Origin: Sphingosinicella humi
GTDB taxonomy: Bacteria; Pseudomonadota; Alphaproteobacteria; Sphingomonadales; Sphingomonadaceae
Reading direction: 5' to 3'
NCBI RefSeq assembly: GCF_003129465.1
Contig: NZ_QFFF01000002.1
Span: 186,001-250,000, forward strand
DNA: 64,000 nt
Of the stretch, positions 19,201-25,157 are shown in pieces. A model generated the notes under the pieces. It was not told where the DNA came from, did no database searches, and saw only the letters and a list, made by a program, of their open reading frames with translations. How positions within the stretch are numbered: the first letter of the stretch is position 1; each line of letters opens with the position of its first letter. The position numbers and the translations under genes are program-made.

Positions 19201-19703
19201 GGCCGGAAGCCGGGGACGAGCCCTGCTTCCGACGGAAAGGCGGCGAGCAGACTCTGGGCGAAGGCGTGGATGGTCTGGATGCGCAGCCCGCCCCCCGGCG
19301 CGTCGAGCACGCGCGCGAACAGGGTGCGGGCCCGCTCGCGCATCTCGGGCCCGACCGGTTCGCCGAGCGCGGCCAACTCGACGGCGAGCGCCGCATCCTT
19401 CAGCCGCACCCAATAAGCGAGCCGCTCGTGGATGCGATGCGCCATCTCGGCGGCGCCGGCCTTGGTGAAGGTGAGGCAGAGGATGGAGGCCGGATCGACG
19501 CCCGAAAGCAGCAGCCGCAGCACCCGGGCGGTCAGCACATGCGTCTTGCCGGTGCCGGCCGAGGCGGACAGCGCCGCATGGTCGCGCGGCGACGACGCAC
19601 GAAGCTGATCGCCCGCCAGGCGCGCCAGAGGCTTCAAACGCTTAGGCAATCGAACAACCCCGCATCCCGGCCGAGCATAAGGAGCGATTTGCGCCCGCGC
19701 CAC
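16212..19703 (-). CDS. addA: Double-strand break repair helicase-nuclease AddA
   Basis: AddA subunit of AddAB, the RecBCD-type helicase-nuclease that resects double-strand breaks. Walker A ASAGTGKTHVLTARVLRLLL lies at the N-terminus, motif II is ILVDEAQDTNHSQW, and VMTVHGSKGLQAPVVILAD is motif V. The C-terminal RecB-type nuclease has VRVIDFKTG. The start is uncertain: GTG 19703 gives 1163 residues, but relatives usually begin near KRLKPLARLAGDQ, so TTG 19649 is also likely. addB, normally directly upstream, is absent; an unrelated divergent gene follows instead. Confidence 0.93.
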   Translation of the reverse strand: MARAQIAPYARPGCGVVRLPKRLKPLARLAGDQLRASSPRDHAALSASAGTGKTHVLTARVLRLLLSGVDPASILCLTFTKAGAAEMAHRIHERLAYWVRLKDAALAVELAALGEPVGPEMRERARTLFARVLDAPGGGLRIQTIHAFAQSLLAAFPSEAGLVPGFRPLEGREEQLLARQTLADLLVRAEREGDQPLVRDLQALSHRLGEGGAEAFLMECARAPAAMETLGPREGVEARLRHVFALPLGDIDEAIATACGDDVFDRKTVDAIAAANRAWGTSTGLNCCDVISGWLSGDGAGRAAGLADLAAIVIKKDGEPRSISAGLLKADPDYADHAARLVECCRALLAMRAAAGLVALFAAGLRAGQTFARAYGEAKRAQGVVDFDDLIRTAERLLLEPGMGDWVRYKLDQATDHILVDEAQDTNHSQWNIVRALALEYFAGEGARGGGADEPSGHRTIFTVGDYKQAIFGFQGTDPGSFEIAREWFVRQASAIDRDFLDLSMDRSFRSSPPVLTVVDRFIADQGHGALGLPRRPNPHESHHATRPGSVILWQPYSDEIAEASDEAGEEGWVSDTVRRYAGKLARQIRHWLDHPFELGEAGNKRPVRPEDILILVRRRSTLVSLIVARLHAEGVPVAGVDRLLLSAPLAVQDLLAAARFAAQPLDDLNLASLLVSPLLGWSQEQLFEVAHKREGSLWSALPQGCEARKQLGELLAMADYATPHQFLETILSGAMQGRRRLLERLGPEARDPIEELLSLTLEFETTNIPSLQRFLDWFARGDVEIVRDPSAPLDAVRVMTVHGSKGLQAPVVILADSCVDPNRSPGKTAELTLEEGLPPLPVFRPRKDELTEPLKSQIEAQDALDRQEHWRLLYVALTRAEERLYVGGALGPADRNGPPQASWYAALQTSFDGLGCLWEDEPHWGRARRFGDPETPARAAPTRRPPERGADGPEWLHRPAPVEARPPRPLAPSSLGEDDVPNPPPTPEMRAAADRGRLLHQLFERLPAVDPGEREPVADSWLTRSAGIADSALRKALVEDACAIISDPRFADIFGQEALAEAPIAAVTPDGSVVTGTVDRLLVSDGRVRVIDFKTGRMVPASSADIPKPHLRQMAAYVAALEIIFPGHEVEAALLYTAGPKLHPLPAALLDAFRPDPVLTPG

Positions 19704-19863
19704 GCCTCAATGCCAGCGCGTGACGAACGACAGGTTTCATGGGCTATTGCCGAACCTCACGGTTACCTGCGCGCGCGAGCATTCGGATCGACGACAATGC
19801 GAAATTGGTGGTACCAGGATCATGTGATGCTCGGGCCATAGGGTAGTCGCTGAGGAGAGCGCG

Positions 19864-20388
19864 ATGCGGATGGTGTTCCTGTTTGCCGGGATGGCGATGA
19901 TGGCGAGCGGCCCGGCTCAGGCAGCGGAAGTCTATGGCGGCGTCCTGGCGCACGACATCGATTCCCCGCTGACGCACGGCGGCCGCGAGGGAGGCGCCGA
20001 CTTCCAACTCGGCTGGCGCGGCGAGCGCATTGGGGCCTTGAGCTTCATCGGCGCCCCCTCCCCTTATCTGTTCGGCTCTCTCCATAGCGGCGGCGACACC
20101 CATTATGCGGCGGCCGGGGTCAGCTGGAGGATCGGGGGCCGTCTGTTCCTCCGGCCCGGCATCGGCATCGCCGTTCATATGCGCAGCGACGATGGCGTAG
20201 AAGACGGGCGGAGAACCGATCTCGGCTCGCGTGTGCTGTTCGAGCCCGAGCTTAGCCTCGGCTACCAGATCAGCGTTCGCATGGCCGTCGAGGCGAGTTG
20301 GGTTCATCTGAGCCACGCGCAGCTGCTCAGCCGGCAGAATCCAGGCATGGACAGCGTCGGAATTCGGCTGAACTACCGCCTGCGCTGA
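19864..20388 (+). CDS. PagL-type acyloxyacyl hydrolase (lipid A 3-O-deacylase-like)
   Basis: A 174-residue outer-membrane beta-barrel. It has a signal peptide of about 21 residues (cleavage after AQA) and alternating hydrophobic strands. The C-terminal PagL signature is HLSHAQLLSRQNPGMDSVG, holding the catalytic His/Ser pair and the Asn, and the last residues are LNYRLR. It would remove the 3-acyl chain from lipid A. ATG 19864 is preceded by GAGGAGAGCG. It overlaps nothing and is followed three bases later by a TRIC-family gene. Confidence 0.82.
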   Translation: MRMVFLFAGMAMMASGPAQAAEVYGGVLAHDIDSPLTHGGREGGADFQLGWRGERIGALSFIGAPSPYLFGSLHSGGDTHYAAAGVSWRIGGRLFLRPGIGIAVHMRSDDGVEDGRRTDLGSRVLFEPELSLGYQISVRMAVEASWVHLSHAQLLSRQNPGMDSVGIRLNYRLR

Positions 20389-20391
20389 CCC

Positions 20392-21066
20392 ATGCAACCG
20401 CCCCTCAACCCCCTCGTTCTCGACGAGAGACTGCTCCGCGACCTCCTGCTCGTGCTCGATCTCGCCGGGACTTTCGTCTTTGCGATCAGCGGGGCGATGC
20501 TGGGGGTCAGGAACAGGCTCGACTTCTTTGGCGTGCTGGCGCTGTCCTTCGTCGCATCCAGCGCGGGCGGGATCACGAGAGATCTGCTGATCGGTGCCCT
20601 GCCTCCGGCGGCGATCAACGACTGGCGCTATTTCGCGGTCGCCATGGGGGCGGGGGTGGCGATCTTTTTCTGGTACTCGCCTATATCCCGCCTGCGCAAA
20701 GCGATCCTGGTCTTCGACGCCGCGGGCCTCGCGCTCTTCGCGGTCGCCGGGGCCGAGAAAGCGCTCGCCTTCGGCCTCAACCCGATGATGGCGGCGCTGC
20801 TCGGCATGGTGACGGGCATCGGCGGAGGGATCATGCGTGACCTGCTCGTCGCTCGGACCCCGGCGGTGCTTCAAAGGGATCTCTATGCGATTGCCGCGCT
20901 GGCCGGGTCGTCGTTGGTCGTCATCGGCCATCTGCTGGATTGGGCGGTTATTCCCACTGCCATCGCGGCCGCCGCCCTTTGCTTCGGGATTCGCCTGATC
21001 GCGGTCCGACGCGGCTGGAGCCTCCCTGTCGCCGCCTCCTCCGAGCAGGATGAGTCGAGTTCCTGA
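20392..21066 (+). CDS. Trimeric intracellular cation channel (TRIC/UPF0126) family membrane protein
   Basis: A 224-residue inner-membrane protein with about seven hydrophobic segments in two repeated halves. Each half contains a GG-x-x-RDLL motif (SSAGGITRDLLIG and GIGGGIMRDLLVA), the hallmark of the YadS/YicG/TRIC family. Bacterial members conduct K+ or glycine; the substrate here is unknown. It starts three bases after the PagL-like stop, so the two are likely cotranscribed. Confidence 0.85.
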   Translation: MQPPLNPLVLDERLLRDLLLVLDLAGTFVFAISGAMLGVRNRLDFFGVLALSFVASSAGGITRDLLIGALPPAAINDWRYFAVAMGAGVAIFFWYSPISRLRKAILVFDAAGLALFAVAGAEKALAFGLNPMMAALLGMVTGIGGGIMRDLLVARTPAVLQRDLYAIAALAGSSLVVIGHLLDWAVIPTAIAAAALCFGIRLIAVRRGWSLPVAASSEQDESSS

Positions 21067-21112
21067 GACGACATGCATCTGGGTAACGGCTGATTGGGCA
21101 AGTCGGATGGAC

Positions 21113-21295
21113 TCAACGGAGCAGCTGGCGTTGCCGATCCTCCACGAGGACATCGCCATTCTCCTCATGCTCATGGCTATTGTCGTCCTCTTTTTCATCC
21201 CCGTGGCCGCCGCCGTAGAGCAGCGCCGCCGGGCCGCGCAGCACCTCGATCCGGCGCAGCAGCAGCGGCTCACTGACGATTGTTTCTTGGGTTGC
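21113..21295 (-). pseudogene. Relic of a TonB-dependent receptor plug domain
   Basis: On the minus strand one frame reads EPLLLRRIEVLRGPAALLYG, the conserved plug-domain block of TonB-dependent outer-membrane receptors. It is followed by a short acidic, His-containing stretch (HGDEKEDDNSHEHEENG) and a stop at 21113. There is a stop immediately upstream at 21296 and no barrel, so only about 60 codons remain. The His/Asp/Glu-rich loop recalls zinc receptors of the ZnuD type (inference). It lies between the TRIC gene and the ars operon. Confidence 0.72.
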
Positions 21296-21319
21296 CTACA
21301 AGCGGACATTCGTTGTGGG

Positions 21320-21347
21320 ATTTCGACATTTCCGTAATTGTCGAAAT
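21320..21347. promoter_or_regulatory. Inverted repeat, candidate ArsR operator
   Basis: Perfect 9-bp arms ATTTCGACA (21320-21328) and TGTCGAAAT (21339-21347) with a 10-bp spacer, in a locally AT-rich stretch directly upstream of a candidate -35 box. The position and symmetry fit an ArsR dimer site for the ars operon. Binding is inferred. Confidence 0.55.
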
Positions 21348-21352
21348 GTGTA

Positions 21353-21382
21353 TTGACGAGTGCCAACGACTCGAATATTTCC
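21353..21382 (+). promoter_or_regulatory. Candidate ars operon promoter
   Basis: TTGACG (21353-21358), 18-bp spacer, TATTTC (21377-21382). AATATT at 21374 is an alternative -10 with a shorter spacer. It lies between the inverted repeat and the first small ORF of the operon. Confidence 0.45.
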
Positions 21383-21409
21383 ATGTTCATCGAAATGATG
21401 GAGTGAGCG

Positions 21410-21553
21410 ATGTCGAGGAGCTTCAGGCAATTTGTCGAGCGCGTGTTGACGATAACCTCCCAGCAGCTTCGGCTGTGCTGCCATCGGGAGGTGGGGAACC
21501 TCCCGCTGGAAATGCTCCGCCGCGATGATCCTCGCTGGGGGAGGCTCCGCTGA
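21410..21553 (+). CDS. 47-residue small ORF translationally coupled to arsR
   Basis: ATG 21410 is preceded by GGAG with a six-base spacer. The frame runs 47 codons (MSRSFRQFVERV..., ending PRWGRLR), and its stop TGA overlaps the arsR ATG by one base (TGATG). The product is basic, with no recognisable domain and two adjacent Cys near the middle. The DNA inside it contains a 7-bp hairpin, GGGAGGT and ACCTCCC. It could be a real small protein or a leader whose translation sets arsR expression. Confidence 0.45.
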   Translation: MSRSFRQFVERVLTITSQQLRLCCHREVGNLPLEMLRRDDPRWGRLR

Positions 21554-21903
21554 TGGACTCGGCCGCCGTCGTCACCGCCCTGGGCGCGTTGGCGCAGGAG
21601 CACCGGCTGGCGGTGTTCCGCCTGCTGGTGCAGGCCGGCGACGAGGGTATGCCGGCCGGCGCGATCGCCGAGGCTTTGGGCGTCCCCAACTCGTCGCTGT
21701 CGTTCCACCTCGCCCAGCTCAACCGGGCGGGCCTGATCAAACAGGAGCGGCAGAGCCGGTCGCTCATCTACACCGCCGACTACGCCGCGATGAACGCGCT
21801 GCTCGGCTATCTCACCGAGAATTGCTGCGCCGGTGCCGCCTGTGCCCCGGACGCCGCCTGCGGCGCCGAAGCCGCTCCCATCCAGAAAAGGAAATCCGCA
21901 TGA
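21553..21903 (+). CDS. arsR: ArsR/SmtB-family metalloregulator
   Basis: A 116-residue winged-helix repressor. HTH region: LGVPNSSLSFHLAQLNRAGL, then the wing RQSRSLIYTADY. Instead of the classical CxC in the recognition helix, a cysteine-rich tail (ENCCAGAACAPDAACG, about residues 89-104) could bind As(III), a layout known from some ArsR classes. It is predicted to repress the operon and to be released by arsenite. It overlaps the small upstream ORF and the arsI start (ATGA). Confidence 0.88.
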   Translation: MDSAAVVTALGALAQEHRLAVFRLLVQAGDEGMPAGAIAEALGVPNSSLSFHLAQLNRAGLIKQERQSRSLIYTADYAAMNALLGYLTENCCAGAACAPDAACGAEAAPIQKRKSA

Positions 21904-22403
21904 AGCGTCTGCACGTCCATGTCGGGGTGAACGACCTCGACCAGTCCATCGGCTTCTATTCGACCCTGTTCGGCGCCGAGCCGTCGGTCGTGAAGCCGGA
22001 TTATGCCAAGTGGATGCTGGAGGATCCGAGGGTCAACTTCGCCATCTCCTCCGGCAATGCGCATAAGGGCATCGAGCACCTCGGCATCCAGGTCGAGAGC
22101 CAGGACGAGCTGAAGGACGTCTACGGTCGTCTCAAGGCCGCCGACCGACCGGTGCTCGAAGAGGGCGCCACCACCTGCTGCTATGCCAAATCGGAGAAGA
22201 GCTGGATCGCCGACCCGCAGGGCGTCGTCTGGGAGGCCTTCTTCACCAATGGCGATGCGACCGTCTATGGCGACAATGTCGACCTGTCGGCCATCTCCGC
22301 CAATGCGGCGGAGGCGACCTGCTGCGCTCCCGCCCTTCCGAAGAGCGACGCCTGCTGCGAGCCGAAGCAGGATCGTCCGGCCGAAGCTTCGTGCTGCGGC
22401 TGA
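21900..22403 (+). CDS. arsI: ArsI/CadI-family glyoxalase-fold dioxygenase (C-As lyase-like)
   Basis: A 167-residue vicinal-oxygen-chelate protein. The N-terminal His ligand is in LHVHVGVNDLDQS, HLGIQVES lies in the middle, the As(III)-binding cysteine pair is in TTCCYAKSEKSW, and the last metal ligand Glu is in GVVWEAFF. ArsI proteins cleave the C-As bond of trivalent methyl- and arylarsenicals using Fe(II) and O2. The tail holds further CC pairs (ATCCAP, DACCEP, SCCG). It overlaps arsR by four bases. Confidence 0.85.
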   Translation: MKRLHVHVGVNDLDQSIGFYSTLFGAEPSVVKPDYAKWMLEDPRVNFAISSGNAHKGIEHLGIQVESQDELKDVYGRLKAADRPVLEEGATTCCYAKSEKSWIADPQGVVWEAFFTNGDATVYGDNVDLSAISANAAEATCCAPALPKSDACCEPKQDRPAEASCCG

Positions 22404-22831
22404 CGCGGCTCGACGATAGCGATCTGGCGCGGCTCGAGTCCGCGCTGGACGCGGCCGGCCTCCCTTATGATGACGTGCGCGAGGCCGGGCGATTCTTCTA
22501 TTGGTCGGACGGACCGCACGCCAGCTTCGTCGGCCTGGAGGTCTTCGGCGGCGACGCTCTTTTGCGTTCGCTCGTCGTGCCTTTGGGTGCGCGCGGCAAA
22601 GGTCTCGGGAGAAGAGTGGTCGAGACCCTGCTCGTCGAGGCAAGCGAGAGCGGCATCGAGCGGCTCTGGCTTCTGACGACGACCGCCGAAGCCTTCTTCG
22701 CCGCGATCGGTTTCGAGCCTGTCGCCCGGCAGGAGGCGCCTCCCGCCATTCGGACAACGCGGGAATTCCGCGACCTGTGCCCGGCATCGGCCACCTTCAT
22801 GAAACTGGATCTCGCGAGGAACCGTCTGTGA
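22391..22831 (+). CDS. arsN2: ArsN2-type GNAT N-acetyltransferase
   Basis: A 146-residue GNAT acetyltransferase. The acetyl-CoA loop is VVPLGARGKGLGRRVVE, and the C-terminal half reads LLTTTAEAFFAAIGFEPV. Small GNATs at this place in ars operons are named ArsN; one class acetylates organoarsenicals, but the substrate of this class is not established from sequence. The start is GTG 22391, inside the last 13 bases of arsI. The stop overlaps the arsC GTG. Confidence 0.75.
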   Translation: MLRLTRLDDSDLARLESALDAAGLPYDDVREAGRFFYWSDGPHASFVGLEVFGGDALLRSLVVPLGARGKGLGRRVVETLLVEASESGIERLWLLTTTAEAFFAAIGFEPVARQEAPPAIRTTREFRDLCPASATFMKLDLARNRL

Positions 22832-23262
22832 GCGTCACCATCTATCACAACCCGTCCTGCGGCACGTCCCGCAACACGCTGGGGATGATCCGCAGCGCCG
22901 GCATCGAGCCCACCGTCATCGAATATCTGAAGGAGCCGCCTACGCGCGCCGAGTTGGTGTCGCTGGTCGAGCGGATGGGCATCAGCCCTCGCGACCTCCT
23001 GCGTCAAAAGGGCACGCCCTATGCGGAGCTGAACCTCGGCGACGCCTCGCTCACGGACGACCAGATCATCGACGCGATGATGGAGCACCCGATCCTGATC
23101 AACCGCCCGATCGTGGTGGGTCCTAAAGGCGTGAAGCTCTGCCGCCCGTCCGAGGAAGTCCTGTCGGTCCTCGACCGGCCGCTCCAGACCGACTTCGTGA
23201 AGGAAGACGGCGAGGTGGTGGTGAATGAAAGCGGCCGCCGCGTCGGCGCCCGCAAGGAATAA
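22828..23262 (+). CDS. arsC: Arsenate reductase (glutaredoxin type)
   Basis: A 144-residue ArsC of the glutathione/glutaredoxin-dependent class, reducing arsenate to arsenite in the cytoplasm. The catalytic Cys lies in YHNPSCGTSRNTL and the anion-binding region in HPILINRPIVVG with its conserved Arg. It starts with GTG 22828, overlapping the arsN2 stop, and hands arsenite to the Acr3 exporter encoded three bases downstream. Confidence 0.95.
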   Translation: MSVTIYHNPSCGTSRNTLGMIRSAGIEPTVIEYLKEPPTRAELVSLVERMGISPRDLLRQKGTPYAELNLGDASLTDDQIIDAMMEHPILINRPIVVGPKGVKLCRPSEEVLSVLDRPLQTDFVKEDGEVVVNESGRRVGARKE

Positions 23263-23265
23263 GCC

Positions 23266-24336
23266 ATGGCCACCGAAGCTGTCGCGGCCACCCGGCCGGC
23301 CATGTCGCCCTTCGAGCGGTATCTGTCGCTCTGGGTGGCGCTGTGCATCGTCGCGGGCATTGCTCTGGGTGCAGCGATACCGGACCTGTTCGCCGTCATC
23401 GCCTCCGCCGAAGTCGCACGAGTGAACCTGCCGGTGGCCGTGCTCATCTGGCTAATGATCATCCCCATGCTCCTCAAGATCGACTTCGCGGCGCTGGGGC
23501 AGGTGCGGCAGCATATGCGGGGCGTCGGAGTCACGCTCTTCATCAACTGGGCCGTGAAGCCCTTCTCGATGGCGCTGCTCGGGACCTTCTTCATCGGATG
23601 GCTGTTCCGGCCGCTACTGCCGGCCGACCAGATCGAGAGCTATATCGCCGGCCTGATCCTGCTCGCCGCTGCGCCGTGCACCGCGATGGTGTTCGTCTGG
23701 TCCAACCTTTGCGAGGGCGAGCCGCACTATACGCTGAGCCAGGTCGCGCTGAACGACCTCATCATGGTGTTCGCCTTCGCGCCGCTGGTGGGACTCCTCC
23801 TCGGCGTGGCGTCCATCACGGTGCCGTGGGAGACCCTGCTGCTGTCGGTTGTGCTCTATATCGTCGTGCCGGTCATCATCGCTCAGGCCCTCCGCAGGGC
23901 GCATCTCCGCAGCGGCGGGCAACAGGCGTTGGATCGGCTGTTGAAACGGGTGGGACCGATTTCGCTGATCGCCCTCCTGACGACGCTGGTGCTGTTGTTC
24001 GGTTATCAGGGGGAGCAGATCCTCGACCAGCCGCTGGTGATCCTCCTTCTCGCCGCGCCGATCCTGATCCAGGTCTACTTCAATGCCGGCCTGGCCTACT
24101 GGCTCAGTCGACGATTCGGCGTGGCCTGGTGCGTGGCCGCTCCGGCCGCGCTGATCGGCGCCTCCAATTTTTTTGAGCTCGCCGTCGCCGCCGCGATCAG
24201 CCTGTTCGGCCTCAAGTCGGGGGCGGCGCTGGCAACCGTTGTGGGCGTACTCGTCGAAGTGCCGGTGATGCTCTCAGTGGTGGCGTTCGTGAAGCGCACC
24301 AGGCGTTGGTATGACGAAGGAGCAGCGACGAGCTGA
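23266..24336 (+). CDS. acr3: Acr3-family arsenite efflux permease
   Basis: A 356-residue inner-membrane arsenite/proton antiporter with about ten membrane spans. The family block AAAPCTAMVFVWSNLCEGEP carries the conserved functional Cys; NDLIMVFAFAPLVG and GASNFFELAVAAAI are also typical. Last gene of the ars operon, completing arsenate reduction and arsenite export. Confidence 0.94.
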   Translation: MATEAVAATRPAMSPFERYLSLWVALCIVAGIALGAAIPDLFAVIASAEVARVNLPVAVLIWLMIIPMLLKIDFAALGQVRQHMRGVGVTLFINWAVKPFSMALLGTFFIGWLFRPLLPADQIESYIAGLILLAAAPCTAMVFVWSNLCEGEPHYTLSQVALNDLIMVFAFAPLVGLLLGVASITVPWETLLLSVVLYIVVPVIIAQALRRAHLRSGGQQALDRLLKRVGPISLIALLTTLVLLFGYQGEQILDQPLVILLLAAPILIQVYFNAGLAYWLSRRFGVAWCVAAPAALIGASNFFELAVAAAISLFGLKSGAALATVVGVLVEVPVMLSVVAFVKRTRRWYDEGAATS

Positions 24337-24547
24337 TACTCGGCCCGCGGAGGCCTGCTCAAAACGTCCGAGATCGTGCGCCGGCAGGCTTCCGCCGTTA
24401 CCTGCGGCGTCTCGAGGATGACGGACTGGCGCTATCAGCGCTCCGATGGAAGTCGAGCGCCTCTAGGCCTGACAACTTTGTCGGAATGGCGGATCGCGCG
24501 GTGTCGGAATGGCGCCGCGCGAACATCCACTAAGAGACTGAAAAGAA
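24337..24547. other. Gene-free stretch after the ars operon with two direct repeats
   Basis: No convincing gene. A 13-bp direct repeat TGTCGGAATGGCG occurs at 24479-24491 and 24502-24514 (23-bp period), near TGACAACTTTG. Multiple short terminal repeats of this kind are typical of IS21-family ends, so this may be the scar of an insertion sequence (inference). The stretch ends at tRNA-Lys. Confidence 0.45.
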
Positions 24548-24623
<76 letters not shown>

Positions 24624-24786
24624 ATGCCTGAAGGCAATGCGCTTCGGGAGCGATCGGTTCCCGGCGCGGCGTGCCCGCTAGCATGGCCGATGCGGCGATG
24701 CAATGGGTCGCTGATCGCGAAGATGGCGTGGCCTGCGTCTTTCGCAAGACGGGCGTGGGCGATGAGGAGAGGCAAGTTGCGCCGAG

Positions 24787-24819
24787 ACCTCCCGCGGGGC
24801 TCCCCGGAGCGCGGGAGGT
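24787..24819. terminator. Strong GC hairpin, possible terminator of the 24835 gene
   Basis: Nine-bp perfect stem ACCTCCCGC (24787-24795) and GCGGGAGGT (24811-24819) with a 15-base loop, 16 bases beyond the stop of the minus-strand gene that ends at 24835. There is no U tract, so intrinsic termination is uncertain. Confidence 0.4.
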
Positions 24820-24834
24820 TCGTTTGCGCGCGGG

Positions 24835-25083
24835 TTAGGGGCTGACGGGGATGTCGTCGCCGTCATCGTCGTCGATGATCTCGATCAGCGCCCAGACGCT
24901 GGCGACACCGAAAGCGGCGAGCAGCGCATAGCCGAGGATGTTGCCGCCCTCGAACTGAGCGCTTTCTCCCTGGGAGCCGAGGCTGGTTTCCGTCGCCGGC
25001 TGCGGCACGGACTGGGCAAGCGCCGGCGCCGTCGCCATGACGAGAGAGAGGGAAGCCAGGGCGGCCGTTGTTCTTTTAAGCAT
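24835..25083 (-). CDS. Small exported protein with one membrane segment and acidic tail
   Basis: An 82-residue protein of unknown function. It has a signal peptide (about residues 1-23, ending ALA-Q), a short polar region rich in S, Q and E, one hydrophobic helix (ILGYALLAAFGVASVWALIE) and an acidic end DDDDGDDIPVSP. AGGAGG lies eight bases before ATG 25083. Not part of an evident operon. Confidence 0.75.
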   Translation of the reverse strand: MLKRTTAALASLSLVMATAPALAQSVPQPATETSLGSQGESAQFEGGNILGYALLAAFGVASVWALIEIIDDDDGDDIPVSP

Positions 25084-25157
25084 GACACCTCCTTGGCGAC
25101 GGGCAGGTGCCGTCGCGGAGTCTGTCCAACCGTTCGCGCTGCCTATCTTTCCGCAAC

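Noticed and set aside
19681-19760. Possible addB C-terminus directly upstream of addA
   Set aside because: None of the three minus-strand frames gives AddB-like sequence; only short unrelated reading frames were found.
17295-19841. An 848-codon plus-strand frame opposite addA
   Set aside because: Low-complexity shadow of the addA codon pattern with no domain; AddA motifs on the other strand are unambiguous.
19744-21708. A 654-codon minus-strand frame across the PagL-like, TRIC and arsR genes
   Set aside because: No motif; it is antisense to three well-supported genes. Only a short stretch in another minus frame (21113-21295) is receptor-like.
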